This document shows positions 1 through 6,587 of a DNA stretch of 8,316 nucleotides, piece after piece (within the stretch, counting starts at the first letter, position 1; each line of letters opens with the position of its first letter). Origin of the DNA: Methanobacteriota archaeon (lineage in GTDB: Archaea > Thermoplasmatota > Poseidoniia > MGIII > CG-Epi1); the NCBI GenBank assembly GCA_003193815.1, contig PSPB01000020.1, forward strand, positions 1 through 8,316, in the 5' to 3' direction. The position numbers and the translations under genes are program-made. The notes beneath the pieces were generated by a model that saw only the letters and a list, made by a program, of their open reading frames with translations, made no database searches and was not told the origin of the DNA.

Positions 1-1281
1 ATCTTCACCACCACCTGGGCCGGGACGCTCTTCTGGGCCGGCTACGCCGGGAGCTACGAGCTGCGGAGCGGCTGGGACCTGCTGTTCATCCTGCTCCACC
101 CCGAGACGCTCTTCTACGGCTGGCTCACCTTCTCGCTACCGCTGCTGACCATCCTCGGCATCCACGAGATGGGCCACTACGTCTACGCGCGCAAGCACAA
201 CCTCGACGCGTCGCTGCCCTTCTTCATCCCCATCCCGCCGCCGCTGCTGCTCGGGACGATGGGTGCCTTCATCGCCATCCGCGAGCCGATACCCAACCGC
301 CGCGCGCTGCTGGATGTCGGCGTCAGCGGCCCCATCGCCGGCTTCCTCGCGGCCTTGCCCATCACGCTGCTCGGCTTCTGGCTCACCGAGCAGGCGGCGC
401 GCGAAGCGCCGGTCGACCCCGGCAACCTCATCTTTTTGGGGACGCCGCTGGCGTTCAACCTGCTCGGGGCGCTCGCCGAGCAGTTCATGACGCTGAGCGA
501 CAACTACCTGATTCACCCTGTGGCGTTCGCCGGCTGGGCCGGCCTGCTGGTGACCGCGCTCAACCTGCTCCCGGCCGGCCAGCTCGACGGCGGCCACATC
601 GCGCGCGCGCTCCTCGGCCCGCGCGCGCAGATGCTCTCCTATCTTGCCATCGCGGTAATGCTCTTCATGGCGTTCTGGGGCGTACCGGGCTACTCCGACC
701 CCTACTTCGGCTGGGCGATTTTCGCCGGGCTGGTCTACTTCCTCGGCGCCGAGCATCCGCCGCCCTCGGAGGAAATCACGCCGCTCGGCACCCCGCGCTG
801 GCTCGCCGGTGGATTTACGGGCGTAATGCTGTTGCTCTGCTTTGTCCCGTCGCCGCTGATGACCATCCCGTCGCCGTTTGGGCTCGAGATGGAGGCGGCC
901 GACGGCGAGCTGGGCTTCGAGGCGGGCGGCAGCAATGTGACCCTCATCTGGGTCAACAACACCGGTGAGGTGCACGACAACCTGAGTCTGGCGCTGAAGC
1001 TGCCGGCCGGCTGGAGCGCGAGCCTCAGCGTCACGAACGTGACCGCCCCCGACGGGAAATGGCTCAATCCCGGCAACACCACCTTCGGGGAAGTGGCGTG
1101 GCAGCCGGACCCGTTCAACCTGAGCCTCAACCTGACGGCGGGCGCGTCGGCGCAGTTGCGGCTCGAGTTTTCCGCGCCCGCCGAGTTCAGCGAGCCGGCG
1201 CAGGCGCTGCTCGAGGCGAGCAGCCGCAACGAAGCGACCTACACGCTGCGGCTGTCGCTGCTGCCGGAGGCGGAGGCGTGA
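1..1281 (+). CDS. Site-2 protease family (M50/EGY-like) membrane zinc metalloprotease with C-terminal Ig-like exodomain; 5' end missing
   Basis: Intramembrane zinc protease that would cut transmembrane substrates within the bilayer. The frame is open from base 1, so the true start lies upstream; 426 residues are visible. The zinc motif HEMGH is at visible residues 55-59 (bases 163-177). The third ligand lies in NLLPAGQLDGGH, with the Asp at residue 196. Between them is the family hallmark GTMGAFI followed by RALLDVGVSGPIAGF, which resembles the EGY1-like and archaeal S2P branch. Several hydrophobic helices follow, the last around bases 796-860 (LAGGFTGVMLLLCFV). After it comes a soluble tail of about 135 residues with an Ig-like NEW3 look (WVNNTG ... 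LPAGWSAS) and seven N-X-S/T sequons, so this tail is probably outside the cell. An ATG at 169 is the Met inside HEMGH and cannot be the start. The stop overlaps the pyrC start. The natural substrate is unknown. Family assignment is secure; tail topology is inferred. Confidence 0.93.
   Translation: MFTTTWAGTLFWAGYAGSYELRSGWDLLFILLHPETLFYGWLTFSLPLLTILGIHEMGHYVYARKHNLDASLPFFIPIPPPLLLGTMGAFIAIREPIPNRRALLDVGVSGPIAGFLAALPITLLGFWLTEQAAREAPVDPGNLIFLGTPLAFNLLGALAEQFMTLSDNYLIHPVAFAGWAGLLVTALNLLPAGQLDGGHIARALLGPRAQMLSYLAIAVMLFMAFWGVPGYSDPYFGWAIFAGLVYFLGAEHPPPSEEITPLGTPRWLAGGFTGVMLLLCFVPSPLMTIPSPFGLEMEAADGELGFEAGGSNVTLIWVNNTGEVHDNLSLALKLPAGWSASLSVTNVTAPDGKWLNPGNTTFGEVAWQPDPFNLSLNLTAGASAQLRLEFSAPAEFSEPAQALLEASSRNEATYTLRLSLLPEAEA
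934..1137 (+). other. Sequon-dense Ig-like exodomain region of the site-2 protease
   Basis: Seven N-X-S/T sequons fall within 68 codons: NVT, NNT, NLS, NVT, NTT, NLS and NLT. None occurs in the visible membrane-embedded part of the same protein. Archaeal oligosaccharyltransferase AglB glycosylates this motif outside the membrane, so the cluster supports an extracellular, glycosylated tail. The core resembles NEW3/NPCBM-associated Ig-like domains. Actual glycosylation is inferred, not seen. Confidence 0.7.
1266..1276 (+). promoter_or_regulatory. Shine-Dalgarno site for pyrC (tandem GGAGG)
   Basis: Two GGAGG cores (1266-1270 and 1272-1276) lie inside the last codons of the site-2 protease gene. 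The first is 7 bases before the GTG at 1278, an ideal spacing, and this decides the pyrC start. The second would be only 1 base away, so it is probably incidental coding sequence. Confidence 0.75.
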
Positions 1282-2501
1282 TTCTGGAAGGCCGCCTCTG
1301 GCATCCGCAGAACGGGCTGACCGAGGGCTGCGTGGCTGTTGGCGACGACGGCGCAATCGAGCGCGTCGCGAAGACCATGGCCGGCCGCAAGCAGCGCGTG
1401 TGCGGGATGCTCCTGCCCGCCGGCTTCGACATGCATGTCCACTTCCGCGACCCCGGTTTCCCGCAGAAGGAGACCTGGGCCAGCGGCTCCGCGGCGGCCG
1501 CCTGCGGCGGGGTCACCGCTGTCGTCGATATGCCCAACACGCAGCCGCCGACCGACTCGCCCACCGCCTTCGCCACGAAGGCGCAGCGCGCTGCGGCGGC
1601 GTCGGTGGTCGATTTCGGGCTGGGGGTCAGCGCGCGCCCCGGCATTTCGCGCGAAGCGTGGTTCGGCGAGCTGCCGGCCGCCTTCTGGAAGCTCTACCCC
1701 TATGGCAAGTCGTGGGAAGATTACCGTGCGACCGCCACGGAAGTCACCGCTGCCGGCGGGCGGCCGCTGGTAATCCACGGCGAGCACCCGTCGCACATCG
1801 ACATGTCGCCGCCGACCGAGCTGGCGGAGCACACTGCGCACCGCCGGCTGGCGGAGGCGGAGTGCCTGGCGGGGATGCCCGCGTCGCCGCAGCTACACGT
1901 CGCGCATCTCTCGACGGCGGATGGCCTGGCAGGGTTGCCGGCAGGCGCGACCGCAGAGGTCTGCCCGCACCACCTGTTGCTGAACCTTGACGCGTGCGAT
2001 TCCATCGACTGCAAGGTGGACCCGCCGCTGCGGACGCCGCGCGACAACGCCGCGCTCTGGGCGGGCTTCCGCGACGGCCGCATCGCGGTGCTGGCGAGCG
2101 ACCACGCGCCGCACCTGCCCGAGGAGAAGGCGTCCGACAATCCGCCGTCGGGGATTCCCGGCGTCGAGACGATGGTGCCGCTGATGCTGCAGCAAGTCTC
2201 CGCCGGCCGGCTGGCGCTGGGGAGGCTGGTGAACGCGATGGCCGAAGCACCCGCCGACCGGCTCGGCCTGCCGCGCGGACGCATTGCGGCGGGGCAGCCG
2301 GCTGACCTGATTGAGGTCGACCTGAAGGCGGCGCGCCCGGTCGCGCTCGAGCAGCTCCATTCGCGCGCCGGCTGGAGCCCCTACGAGGGGTGGGACGCCA
2401 TCTTCCCGCAGCGGGTCTGGCGCCGCGGCGAGCTGGTGGCTGCCGATGGAGAGTTGCAGGCGTCGCGTGGCGGGCGGCCGCTCTTCACGGCGCAACCTTA
2501 A
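1278..2501 (+). CDS. pyrC: Dihydroorotase (type I, PyrC)
   Basis: Cytoplasmic amidohydrolase that interconverts N-carbamoyl-L-aspartate and L-dihydroorotate, the third step of de novo pyrimidine synthesis. It has 407 residues, normal for the family. The metal site begins with HVHFRDPG (His53, His55; Arg57 also fits the substrate-binding Arg). PNTQPPTDS supplies substrate-contact Asn87. Lys138 in the WKLYPYGKS stretch is my candidate for the carboxylated bridging lysine. Further ligands are His167 (VIHGEH), His210 (HVAHLST) and Asp275 (ASDHAPH). KVDPPLR and SGIPGVET are also typical. Arg57, Asn87 and the DPPLR motif favour dihydroorotase over hydantoinase or allantoinase. The GTG start at 1278 overlaps the upstream TGA as GTGA and has GGAGG 7 bases before it; the frame is open further upstream, but only as a shadow of the protease gene. 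The overlap suggests translational coupling. There are no sequons and no signal peptide, in contrast to all its neighbours. Confidence 0.95.
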   Translation: MILEGRLWHPQNGLTEGCVAVGDDGAIERVAKTMAGRKQRVCGMLLPAGFDMHVHFRDPGFPQKETWASGSAAAACGGVTAVVDMPNTQPPTDSPTAFATKAQRAAAASVVDFGLGVSARPGISREAWFGELPAAFWKLYPYGKSWEDYRATATEVTAAGGRPLVIHGEHPSHIDMSPPTELAEHTAHRRLAEAECLAGMPASPQLHVAHLSTADGLAGLPAGATAEVCPHHLLLNLDACDSIDCKVDPPLRTPRDNAALWAGFRDGRIAVLASDHAPHLPEEKASDNPPSGIPGVETMVPLMLQQVSAGRLALGRLVNAMAEAPADRLGLPRGRIAAGQPADLIEVDLKAARPVALEQLHSRAGWSPYEGWDAIFPQRVWRRGELVAADGELQASRGGRPLFTAQP

Positions 2502-2508
2502 TACTCCG
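2496..2508 (+). promoter_or_regulatory. Possible archaeal TATA-like promoter element
   Basis: The AT-rich run CTTAATACT spans the pyrC stop codon and is one of very few such runs in this GC-rich window. Its centre lies about 25 bases before the ATG at 2527, the distance expected for a TATA box if transcription began near that ATG. Against this, the gene also has a good Shine-Dalgarno site at 2515-2518, which a leaderless transcript would not carry. A start further upstream, or read-through from pyrC, is possible. Confidence 0.25.
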
Positions 2509-2514
2509 CGAAGT

Positions 2515-2518
2515 GAGG
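2515..2518 (+). promoter_or_regulatory. Shine-Dalgarno site for the PGF-CTERM surface protein
   Basis: GAGG lies 8 bases before the ATG at 2527. It supports that start over the in-frame ATG at 2446, which lies deep inside pyrC and would place the signal peptide internally. Confidence 0.65.
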
Positions 2519-2526
2519 GGCACGCA

Positions 2527-4695
2527 ATGCGACTGCAACTTGCGCTGGCGCTGCTGGCAGCCGGAGCGCTGCTGCTGCTGGCGCAGCCGGCGGAGGGCGC
2601 CGGTGCCGACTCCGAGACGCCGCTCTACCTGAAGCGAGACGGTCTTGGCAATATTTTCAAGCTCAACGCCAAGGAACCGCAGGAGAACCGGTTGGGGTGG
2701 TGGAGATGCAGCGAAGAGCTGAACCAGCAGGGGTCATTCTTCCCGCTCTCCAAGTGGGAGCAGGGGCTGGGCGGACAGGTCGAGCTGGGCGACAGCTACA
2801 CCTTCGCCATCTGGGTCGAGTCGACCAACGTACAGGAAATCACGCTGCGCGCGACGCTCTACGTCGTGGTCAACGGCACCCAGCACAACCTCTCGGTCGA
2901 GGATGTCTCGAAGCAGGGCACCTTCCCCAACCTGCTCACCGGCAACTACACCATCGAGCCCGTCTCCGAACTGGGGCTGGACCATGGTGACTATCGCACC
3001 GTGCCCGCCTTCTCGGCGATGGGTATCGAGCTGGAAACGTCGATTACATGGGCTCCCGACACCGAAAACCGCACGGTCTACATCAAGGCCGACAGCCCCG
3101 ACTTCAACTCGCAAATCGTGGTGCGCATGCGGCCGGTATTCCTCAATCCCGAGGTGTTTTTCAGCAACGACCGCACCGATGAGCCGGGCGAGGATTCGCT
3201 CTACATCAAGGCGAGCGTTGTCGACGCGCTCGGAGTTATCGATGACTCGGGCTCCGGCTCGGTGGCGGACCTCGACCTTGGGAGCTTCAGCCTCGAAATC
3301 GAGGGCGTTTCCGGTGGGGGAAACTTCAACGACTCGGTCCGCGTCCGCGACCAGCATCCCTTCGCCAAATACATCGAAGGGCGCTGGCAATACCAGCAGG
3401 ACTCTGGTATCAGCTCCGGCACTTACCAGATTACGATTTCGGTGACTGACATGCGTGGCAACATCTGGGAGGAGTCGGTCTCCTACGACCTGACCGTCGA
3501 CGAGTTCGCCATCGAGCTCGAGCACGAGGATGGCGGCGGCGGCACTTACGACCTGCAGCTGCCGCGCGGCGGCAAGGTGGAGTATCGCGTCAAGGTCTGG
3601 AACCGCGGCAACACCGCCGACAGCTTCGAAATCGAGGTTGATGACAACTCGCTGCCCAGCGGCTGGGAGGCGACGATGCTCACCTCCGACGAGCTCGACC
3701 TGCCAGTCGACCAGTACGTTTACGCGCGCGTCCGCATCGAGGCGCCCGACGGCGCCGCTGGCGGCAGCAGCGCGACCGCACGGCTGGAGGTAACATCGCT
3801 CAACGACGGCTCGGTCAGCGAGCGCATGGACCTGCGAGCGACGGTGCGCACCTACGGCGCCGTGATTAGCGGGCTCGACTCGCGGATTACGATTGACCCC
3901 GAGGCGCTCGATATCGACGGCCTCTACCGCTTCCCGGTTGGTGTGCGCAACACCGGCAACGACCGCGACAGCTACGACGTCACCGCCATCATCGGCCGCG
4001 GCGACTGGACCGTGCGCATCGAGGAGGGTGGACAGGCAGTGAACATCATCACCGTTGACCGCGGCAAGACCAAGCAGCTGGAAATCGTGCTCAAGCCGGT
4101 CAACTTCGAGAACAGTATGGGTGACGAGGTCGACTTCCGCTTCAGCGCCGAGTCGGTCCCGCCCGGCGACGGCAGCGCGCTCTTCGAGGCGAAGCTGATC
4201 GTCGAAATCCCCATCGAGCGCGTGATTGACCTGACGATAGCGGCCGTTGACCTACAGGTCAACGGCCGCCCCTACGCGCAGCTCATGCCGGGCGACCTGC
4301 AGGCGGGCGCGCCGGTGCAGTTCCAGCTCGTAGTCAAGAATCTGGGCGGCCGCGGCGCCGACCCCTTCAGTGTCAAGCTCTACGTCGCGGGTCGGGTCGA
4401 GGCGAGTTACAGTGTTGATATGGGCCTCGCCGGTTTCGGCGAAGCGCTGGTGCTGCTCGAGTGGAGCAAGCCGGCCGCCGGGCTGGCGACGCTGCGAATC
4501 ACCGCCGACTCCGACCTCGCCGTCGAGGATGAGCGCAACCGCGCCGACAACAGCTTCTCGCTCTCGCTCGATATTGCCGCCGCCCCGTCGGGTAACGGCG
4601 ACAGTAGCGGCGACGGCGACGGCTTCTCGATTCCCGGCTTCGGGCTGGCGGGCGCGCTGCTCTCGGCAGCTATCGTAGCGCGGCGCAGGTGGTAA
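2527..4695 (+). CDS. Secreted multi-domain beta-sandwich surface protein with NEW3-like and CARDB-like domains and a PGF-CTERM sorting tail
   Basis: A 722-residue exported protein with no catalytic motif that I recognise. Residues 1 to about 27 form a Sec signal peptide: MRLQ, a Leu/Ala core, then cleavage near AEGAGA. The mature part appears all-beta. An N-terminal region (about 28-200) resembles nothing I can name. An Ig-like stretch covers about 202-325. A NEW3-like domain covers about 326-438 (VKVWNRGNTADSFEIEV, then LPSGWEA). A second such domain covers about 439-560 (VGVRNTGNDRDSYDV). A CARDB-like domain covers about 568-690 (VVKNLGGRGADPFSVKLYV). A Gly/Asp/Ser linker and a PGF-CTERM tail follow (PGF at 703-705, RRRW end). 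Archaeosortase A is known to cut such tails and attach the protein to a membrane lipid. Five sequons (NGT, NLS, NYT, NRT, NDS) all lie in the N-terminal half. The protein is rich in Asp and Glu. The likely role is cell-surface adhesion or scaffolding; this is inference. The hydrolase gene follows after 2 bases. Confidence 0.87.
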   Translation: MRLQLALALLAAGALLLLAQPAEGAGADSETPLYLKRDGLGNIFKLNAKEPQENRLGWWRCSEELNQQGSFFPLSKWEQGLGGQVELGDSYTFAIWVESTNVQEITLRATLYVVVNGTQHNLSVEDVSKQGTFPNLLTGNYTIEPVSELGLDHGDYRTVPAFSAMGIELETSITWAPDTENRTVYIKADSPDFNSQIVVRMRPVFLNPEVFFSNDRTDEPGEDSLYIKASVVDALGVIDDSGSGSVADLDLGSFSLEIEGVSGGGNFNDSVRVRDQHPFAKYIEGRWQYQQDSGISSGTYQITISVTDMRGNIWEESVSYDLTVDEFAIELEHEDGGGGTYDLQLPRGGKVEYRVKVWNRGNTADSFEIEVDDNSLPSGWEATMLTSDELDLPVDQYVYARVRIEAPDGAAGGSSATARLEVTSLNDGSVSERMDLRATVRTYGAVISGLDSRITIDPEALDIDGLYRFPVGVRNTGNDRDSYDVTAIIGRGDWTVRIEEGGQAVNIITVDRGKTKQLEIVLKPVNFENSMGDEVDFRFSAESVPPGDGSALFEAKLIVEIPIERVIDLTIAAVDLQVNGRPYAQLMPGDLQAGAPVQFQLVVKNLGGRGADPFSVKLYVAGRVEASYSVDMGLAGFGEALVLLEWSKPAAGLATLRITADSDLAVEDERNRADNSFSLSLDIAAAPSGNGDSSGDGDGFSIPGFGLAGALLSAAIVARRRW
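4633..4692 (+). other. PGF-CTERM-type archaeosortase sorting signal
   Basis: Residues 703-722 carry the tripartite layout of the family: PGFG, a hydrophobic stretch (LAGALLSAAIVA, 707-718) and a basic end (RRRW). A flexible Gly/Asp/Ser linker (SGNGDSSGDGDG) precedes it in place of the common Thr-rich one. The hydrophobic part is rather short. No archaeosortase gene is in the window. Confidence 0.8.
4687..4693 (+). promoter_or_regulatory. Shine-Dalgarno site for the S15/CocE hydrolase, inside the end of the upstream gene
   Basis: AGGTGGT matches six of seven bases of AGGTGAT, the archaeal consensus complementary to the 16S 3' end. Aligned on AGG, it sits 8 bases before the GTG at 4698. It is formed by the last codons of the surface protein (Arg-Trp-stop). 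It favours GTG 4698 over GTG 4689, which would lie within the site itself. Confidence 0.6.
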
Positions 4696-4697
4696 TC

Positions 4698-6542
4698 GTG
4701 GGCAACCTCGGCGAGAAGGGGTTCGCGCTGCTGACGACGGTGCTGCTGCTCGCGAGCGTAGCTTACCTCACGCTACAGGAGGAGCAGCGGCAGCTGCCGG
4801 TGGCGTACGTGCCGGTCTGGAGCCGTATTTACGAAGATTACAACACGACCGGCGACTGGGGCTACGTCCTCGAGCGGGGGCCGTATGAGCTGCTCGCGAC
4901 CGACAACGAGTGGGACTCAACGCACGAGTATATCTCGGTCGACCTGCCGCTCATCGAAGGGGGCGCGGCGACCGACCCGCAATGCCTGCTCAACCCCGAT
5001 TCGGACAAGTGCCCGCGCATCTCGCTTGCTTACTGGCGACCCGATGTACCGGCCGGAGCGACGGTTCCCGTTATCGTCGAAATCGGCCCCTACTTCGGGG
5101 AAGAGGCGGTCAGCACCCCCGACATCACCGTGCCGGGAAGCTGGCTGGGGCTGAATATTATCAACAACATCCTGCCGCACGGCTTCGCCTTCGCGCAGGT
5201 CTCAGTCTTTGGCACCGGCGCCAGCAACCACTGCATGGACCTGATGGGTAACTCCGAGCAACTAGGGGTCGACGCGGCGGTGACGTGGCTTGGCTCGCAG
5301 GACTGGAGCAACGGCAACGTTGGTATCATTGGGAAATCTTACGACGGCTCGACGCAATGGCAGGCGGCGCAGTTCGGCAACCCGCACCTGAAAACCATCG
5401 TCCCCATTTCGGGATTGATTGGCGTGCGCGAGCTGATGTGGCGCAACGGCTCCGCCGAGGCGCGAGCGCCGTTCATGCACAACGTGGTCTACGGCGGATT
5501 CGGCACCGACGGCAACGACGAGGACCTGCAGAACGCCTGCCCCGATTACGTCGCTGGGCCAATCCACGGCGCCAACGGCTACGTCTTTGGCGGGAACGAG
5601 TTCCAGAACGCGCTGGTCGAAGGCTACTGGGAGGAACGCTATTTCCTGCCCGACGTGCTCGAAAACTACGAGGGCAGCGTCTACATAATACACGGCTTCC
5701 ACGACTGGAACGTCGACCCGCACATGGCGGTCCCGACGCTCAACACGCTCAAGGACCACGGCATCGAGGCGAAGCTGCTGATGGGGCAGTGGGACCACGA
5801 CTACCCCGACCGGCCCGCCATTCTACGGGACCGCAGTGGCCCCGGCCGCGGCGGGGAGGCATTCCCGGAGATGGTGCGCTACGACTGGATGCAGGACCTG
5901 CTCGAGTGGTTCACATGGTACCTGCGCGAGGAAGGGCCGCAGCCGAACATGTGGACCGAAATCCAGGATAACCACGGGCAGTGGCGCGTCACCGATCGCT
6001 ACCCGCAGGCGGGCGTCGAGCGGCGCGAGTTCGCGCTCGGTGATGCGCTGGCACACGCTGGCGGCAGCTTGCAAGTGGTCCCGGGAGGTGCGGACGTGGT
6101 CTTCGAGACCGAGCCGTTCGCGGCGGAATTCCGCTTCGGCGGGCAGCCGCAGTTGCACGTCGACGCCATGCCCGAAGGCTCGGGCGGGCAAATTTACGCG
6201 CTGCTCGAGGATTGCGATAACGACGGCTGTATCCACGTTGGCCACGCCATTATGGACCTGCGCTTCTACGCCGGCGGGACCGACTACCACGTCGTGACGC
6301 CCGGCGTGACTATTAACGCGAAAATGGAGTTCCTGGCGATGGACGTCGTAATCCCGTCAGGTCACACGCTGAAGCTCACGCTGCGCTCAACCGGCGACGG
6401 CTACCTGCCGGCGTCCACAACGGCGCCGGTTGCCATCGAGATGGGCGCGAGCAGCGTCCTGCGCGTCGACGTCGTCGACCCGGCCGCGGAGCACTACTTC
6501 CTGCCGCCGCAGTGCCGCCATCCTGCCTGTGTGGGCGAGTGA
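4698..6542 (+). CDS. Signal-anchored S15/CocE-NonD family alpha/beta hydrolase (X-Pro dipeptidyl-peptidase-like)
   Basis: Serine hydrolase of the S15/CocE superfamily; members release X-Pro dipeptides or cleave acyl esters such as cocaine. The nucleophile Ser214 sits in GKSYDGSTQW, matching the family GxSYxG...QW signature. The catalytic Asp336 is in IIHGFHDWNVDP and the His367 in GQWDHDYP. The C-terminal part (about 400-614) fits the family's jelly-roll domain, including its conserved acidic turn (EDCDNDG, 505-510). Residues 8-26 form one hydrophobic segment, either an uncleaved anchor or a signal peptide, so the enzyme should act outside the membrane. Eight cysteines include three close pairs (C96/C105, C506/C511, C606/C611), suggesting disulfides. 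There are two sequons (NTT, NGS). The 614-residue length is normal. The start chosen is GTG 4698; GTG 4689 would add three residues. It begins 2 bases after the surface-protein stop, suggesting one transcript. Peptidase versus esterase cannot be settled from sequence alone. Confidence 0.9.
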   Translation: MGNLGEKGFALLTTVLLLASVAYLTLQEEQRQLPVAYVPVWSRIYEDYNTTGDWGYVLERGPYELLATDNEWDSTHEYISVDLPLIEGGAATDPQCLLNPDSDKCPRISLAYWRPDVPAGATVPVIVEIGPYFGEEAVSTPDITVPGSWLGLNIINNILPHGFAFAQVSVFGTGASNHCMDLMGNSEQLGVDAAVTWLGSQDWSNGNVGIIGKSYDGSTQWQAAQFGNPHLKTIVPISGLIGVRELMWRNGSAEARAPFMHNVVYGGFGTDGNDEDLQNACPDYVAGPIHGANGYVFGGNEFQNALVEGYWEERYFLPDVLENYEGSVYIIHGFHDWNVDPHMAVPTLNTLKDHGIEAKLLMGQWDHDYPDRPAILRDRSGPGRGGEAFPEMVRYDWMQDLLEWFTWYLREEGPQPNMWTEIQDNHGQWRVTDRYPQAGVERREFALGDALAHAGGSLQVVPGGADVVFETEPFAAEFRFGGQPQLHVDAMPEGSGGQIYALLEDCDNDGCIHVGHAIMDLRFYAGGTDYHVVTPGVTINAKMEFLAMDVVIPSGHTLKLTLRSTGDGYLPASTTAPVAIEMGASSVLRVDVVDPAAEHYFLPPQCRHPACVGE

Positions 6543-6572
6543 ACGGCGGCGCAATGCACAGTCGCGACGCGC

Positions 6573-6578
6573 GGTGGG
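6573..6578 (+). promoter_or_regulatory. Probable Shine-Dalgarno site for the M28 lipoprotein
   Basis: GGTGGG partly matches GGTGAT. When GG is aligned to the end of the GGAGG core, it sits 8 bases before ATG 6583, the same spacing as the other genes here. ATG 6607 has no comparable site. Confidence 0.45.
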
Positions 6579-6587
6579 CTTTATGCG
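6576..6587 (+). promoter_or_regulatory. Possible TATA-like element (alternative reading of the same stretch)
   Basis: CTTTATG, in the 40-base gap after the hydrolase stop, is centred about 24 bases before ATG 6607. That is the geometry of a leaderless archaeal promoter and competes with the reading in which its ATG (6583) is the start codon. Low confidence: it rests on base composition and distance only. Confidence 0.22.

Noticed and set aside
169..171. ATG as start of the site-2 protease
   Set aside because: It is the Met within HEMGH; starting there would remove the first zinc ligand and the preceding helix. The frame is open to the window edge.
599..628. Short GC-alternating run (gcgcgcgcgc) as repeat or Z-DNA-like element
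   Set aside because: It encodes ordinary Ala/Arg codons of the protease and is expected at this base composition.
1059..1277. In-frame upstream extension of the dihydroorotase
   Set aside because: The extra residues overlap the protease tail and have shadow-frame composition; GTG 1278 has an ideal ribosome-binding site and gives the normal family length.
136..1356. 406-codon open frame on the minus strand opposite the site-2 protease
   Set aside because: The translation is Arg/Glu/Gln-rich low-complexity typical of antisense frames in GC-rich genes, while the plus strand has clear protease motifs.
2446..2526. Longer start for the surface protein at ATG 2446
   Set aside because: It would overlap pyrC and bury the signal peptide behind 27 Arg/Ser-rich residues; ATG 2527 has its own ribosome-binding site and starts directly with the signal.
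6210..6230. DxDxDG calcium-binding loop in the S15 hydrolase (DCDNDG)
   Set aside because: It aligns in position with the conserved acidic turn of the family's C-terminal jelly-roll, so a dedicated EF-hand or thrombospondin-type site is not needed to explain it.
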